NCBI RefSeq assembly: GCF_039939195.1
Contig: NZ_JBDUUH010000004.1
Coordinates: forward strand, 186,001-250,000
Source: Foliimonas ilicis
Lineage (GTDB): Bacteria; Pseudomonadota; Alphaproteobacteria; Rhizobiales; Rhizobiaceae
Direction: 5' to 3'
DNA length: 64,000 nucleotides
The notes beneath the pieces were generated by a model. That model saw only the letters and a program-made list of their open reading frames with translations. It searched no databases and was not told the DNA's origin. The position numbers and the translations under genes were made by a program. Of this stretch, positions 62,049 to 64,000 are shown piece by piece; position 1 is the stretch's first letter; each line of letters begins with the position of its first letter.

Positions 62049-63872
62049 ATGTCTCCAGAGGGTGAAGCAGCAGCCGGGACGAACGCGGCACAGGAGCGGC
62101 GCGACGAACAGCAGCCGGATTCGCGTGTGCTTGGCCATGTCGTGCAGTGCGACGGCGCGCGCGCGACCATAAGTGCCGTGGCCGACACCTCCGAAGGTGT
62201 GGTCAACGGCATCTGGACCGTCGGCAAGATGATCTCGATCAACCTTGGCAATATCCGCACGGTCGGCCTCGTCTATGCCATCGGCAAATCGGATCGCGTG
62301 TGGAACCACGGCGTCGGCAACCAGATCGAAGTCAGCGTCGAACTGGTCGGCGAAGTGCGCGATCAGCCGCCAACGGGCAAGCCCGTATTCGACCGCGGCA
62401 TCACCAATTACCCATATATCGGTGCCATCGCCCATCGCATCCGCAAGCGCGACCTTCAGGCGGTCTACGATCTCGCCGGGCGTCCCTCGATCACCATCGG
62501 CCAGCTTTCACAGGATGAAAGCATCGACGCGCTGATCGCCATCGACGACACGCTGGCACGCCATTTCGCCGTGGTCGGCACGACAGGCGTCGGCAAATCG
62601 ACCGCCGTATCGCTTCTCCTGCGCAAGACCATCGAAGCGCAGCCCGATCTTCGTGTGCTGATCCTCGACCCGCATAATGAGTTTGCAGCCGCCCTGCCCG
62701 ATCATTGCGTAAAAGTCGATACCAGCACGCTCGATCTGCCGTTCTGGCTGTTCAAGCTGGAAGAGTTTGCGGAAGTCCTGTTTCGCGGGCGCGAAACCGT
62801 GCCGGAAGAAATCGACATTCTGCGCGATATCATCCCGCAGGCGAAAAGCCTTTATCGCAATCCGAACAGCGGTGCGTTTCTCAAGCGCGGCGGCGAGGCA
62901 CTGACTGCCGATACGCCTGTGCCTTATCGTGTGGCCGATCTCATCCGGCAGTTGGATGAGCGCATGGGCATGCTGGAAGGCAAGCTGGAGCGCCCGGTCT
63001 GCCGTTCGCTGAAAACGCGCATCGAATCCGCAATCAACGACCCGCGCTATCGTTTCATGTTCAATTCGCGCCTGATCGAAGATACGATCCACGAAACGAT
63101 CGGCAACATCTTCCGCGTGCCGCATAATGGCAGGCCCGTCACCTGTTTCGAGATGGCAGGCATGCCGCCGGAAGTGGTGAACTCGGTCTGTTCGGTTCTG
63201 GCGCGCCTCGCGTTCGACCTCGCCTTCTGGAGCGAAGGCAAACTGCGCTTGCTTCTGCTTTGCGAAGAAGCGCACCGCTATATGCCGTCCGATCCACGGC
63301 TTGGCTTTGCGCCGACGCGCCACGCGCTTTCGCGCATTGCCAAGGAAGGCCGCAAATATGGCTGCTATCTCGGCGTCGTCACGCAGCGTCCGGGCGAACT
63401 CGACCCGACAATTCTGTCCCAATGCTCGACGATCTTCGCGATGCGTCTCGCAAACGAGCAGGATCAGGCGATCATCAGATCGGCGATGGCGGATTCGTCT
63501 GCTTCCTCGCTGTCATTCCTGTCATCGATGGGCCAACGCGAGGCGATTGCCTTCGGTGAAGGCGTCGCAACCACGATGCGCATGAAATTCGACCATGTGA
63601 CGCCATCGCTCATTCCATGTTCTGCGGGACATGCAGAGCCGGTTAGTCGTGGCAATGGGCGGGATTCGGTCGATCTGGTTTCAATCGTCCAGAAGCTGCG
63701 AAACGTACCAAGACCGCAGATCGCGCTCGGCTATGCCGAACAGGTCAGCACGCAAAGACAGGCCGGCGATACGGAATACCGCAAGCCCGCAACACTTGCA
63801 GCGCCGATCGAAGACCTCGATGTGAGTTTCGGCCTTAAGGAAACGACATTCGGTGTGAAACCGGGCTTCTGA
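62049..63872 (+). CDS. HerA-like ATP-binding protein (HAS-barrel, DUF87)
   Basis: 607-residue ATPase. The N-terminal 110 residues resemble the HAS-barrel (VLGHVVQCDGARATISA, GKMISINLGNIRTVGLVYAI). The ATPase core has Walker A VVGTTGVGKSTAVSLLLRK near residue 177, LILDPHNEFAAAL and Walker B RLLLLCEEAHRYMPSDPRLGF near residue 402, and GVVTQRPGELDPTILSQCSTIFAMRL. HerA proteins form hexamers that work in DNA end processing, in archaea with NurA; no NurA is nearby. Bacterial members have little characterisation. The ATG at 62049 has only a weak GGTG upstream. Confidence 0.88.
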   Translation: MSPEGEAAAGTNAAQERRDEQQPDSRVLGHVVQCDGARATISAVADTSEGVVNGIWTVGKMISINLGNIRTVGLVYAIGKSDRVWNHGVGNQIEVSVELVGEVRDQPPTGKPVFDRGITNYPYIGAIAHRIRKRDLQAVYDLAGRPSITIGQLSQDESIDALIAIDDTLARHFAVVGTTGVGKSTAVSLLLRKTIEAQPDLRVLILDPHNEFAAALPDHCVKVDTSTLDLPFWLFKLEEFAEVLFRGRETVPEEIDILRDIIPQAKSLYRNPNSGAFLKRGGEALTADTPVPYRVADLIRQLDERMGMLEGKLERPVCRSLKTRIESAINDPRYRFMFNSRLIEDTIHETIGNIFRVPHNGRPVTCFEMAGMPPEVVNSVCSVLARLAFDLAFWSEGKLRLLLLCEEAHRYMPSDPRLGFAPTRHALSRIAKEGRKYGCYLGVVTQRPGELDPTILSQCSTIFAMRLANEQDQAIIRSAMADSSASSLSFLSSMGQREAIAFGEGVATTMRMKFDHVTPSLIPCSAGHAEPVSRGNGRDSVDLVSIVQKLRNVPRPQIALGYAEQVSTQRQAGDTEYRKPATLAAPIEDLDVSFGLKETTFGVKPGF

Positions 63873-63875
63873 CGG

Positions 63876-64000
63876 CTAAAAGGTCGAGTTTCTGACAAGA
63901 AAACGGCCGCCGAAGGAAACCGGCACGCCTTCCCCGCTTTGATAGTCGCCATCCGCGCTACGGAAAGCATGGATATGCAAATGCGGCTCGGTCGAATTTC
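63876..64000 (-). CDS. M23-family metallopeptidase, C-terminal part
   Basis: Only the last 41 codons are in the window. They read NSTEPHLHIHAFRSADGDYQ and continue GEGVPVSFGGRFLVRN to a TAG at 63878-63876. The STEPHLHIHA motif carries the second and third zinc-associated histidines of lysostaphin-type peptidases. The coding frame is open to the window edge. It converges with the HerA-like gene, 3 bases between stops. Confidence 0.75.
   Translation of the reverse strand, partial: NSTEPHLHIHAFRSADGDYQSGEGVPVSFGGRFLVRNSTF

Overview
The window looks like chromosomal DNA of an alphaproteobacterium of the order Rhizobiales, most probably Brucellaceae (an Ochrobactrum/Brucella-type genome). The evidence is two BA14K-family (Brucella 14 kDa antigen) genes, an alphaproteobacterial-type nuo operon whose NuoE has a long C-terminal extension, a complete aerobic-type cobalamin cluster using the cobG/H/I/J/K/L/M set, and several rhizobial-style palindromic repeats, two of them read through as coding sequence. 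No transposase, integrase, prophage or CRISPR array was seen. All functions are assigned by reading the sequence and recalling protein families; no database search was run.

Layout. Positions 1-10.8 kb: complex I operon on the minus strand, read nuoA-B-C-[four-helix-bundle gene]-D-E-F-[HhH gene]-G-H-[63-aa membrane gene]-I-J, with nuoJ cut by the window edge. Positions 11.1-13.0 kb: a YcaQ-type winged-helix glycosylase gene converging on a pyridoxamine-phosphate-oxidase-family gene. Positions 13.1-36.2 kb: a B12 supercluster. A cobalamin riboswitch precedes DUF1636-cobW-cobN-cobG-H-I-J-(cobK reversed)-cobL-E-M-(cbiD reversed)-cobA-B-S-T. A converging uptake operon, btuB-F-C-D plus an unknown gene, starts from a second cobalamin riboswitch at the far end. 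Positions 36.3-49.5 kb: envelope and miscellaneous genes, namely BA14K proteins, tRNA-Lys(CTT), a fatty acid desaturase, GT29 and GT25 glycosyltransferases, a PhzF-like enzyme, a MacAB-like exporter, a NUDIX protein and an endonuclease/phosphatase-family protein. Positions 50-61.7 kb: branched-chain amino acid genes ilvC and ilvI-ilvH. Between them lie a TetR/monooxygenase pair, kup, pdxJ, a RecD-like helicase, a LysE exporter and a MazEF module. Positions 62-64 kb: a HerA-like ATPase and the end of an M23 peptidase gene.

How the parts work together. The B12 block takes uroporphyrinogen III to cobyrinic acid diamide with cobalt insertion, and also holds the lower-ligand steps (CobT, CobS) and the TonB-dependent uptake system. 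Two riboswitches at its outer edges point inward, so synthesis and import should both shut down when B12 is plentiful. cobF is absent and cbiD sits in its place. ilvI-ilvH appear to be controlled by transcription attenuation through a 17-residue leader peptide rich in Leu, Ile and Val codons, probably on a leaderless transcript.

Most unusual items: a four-helix-bundle (S23/IVP-like) gene with an apparent ACG start, bounded by inverted repeats, inserted between nuoC and nuoD; palindromic repeats inserted in frame in cobN and cobG and forming the end of a tetR gene; a HhH domain occurring both on NuoE and as a separate protein in the same operon; and a small conserved-looking membrane protein coupled to nuoH and nuoI.
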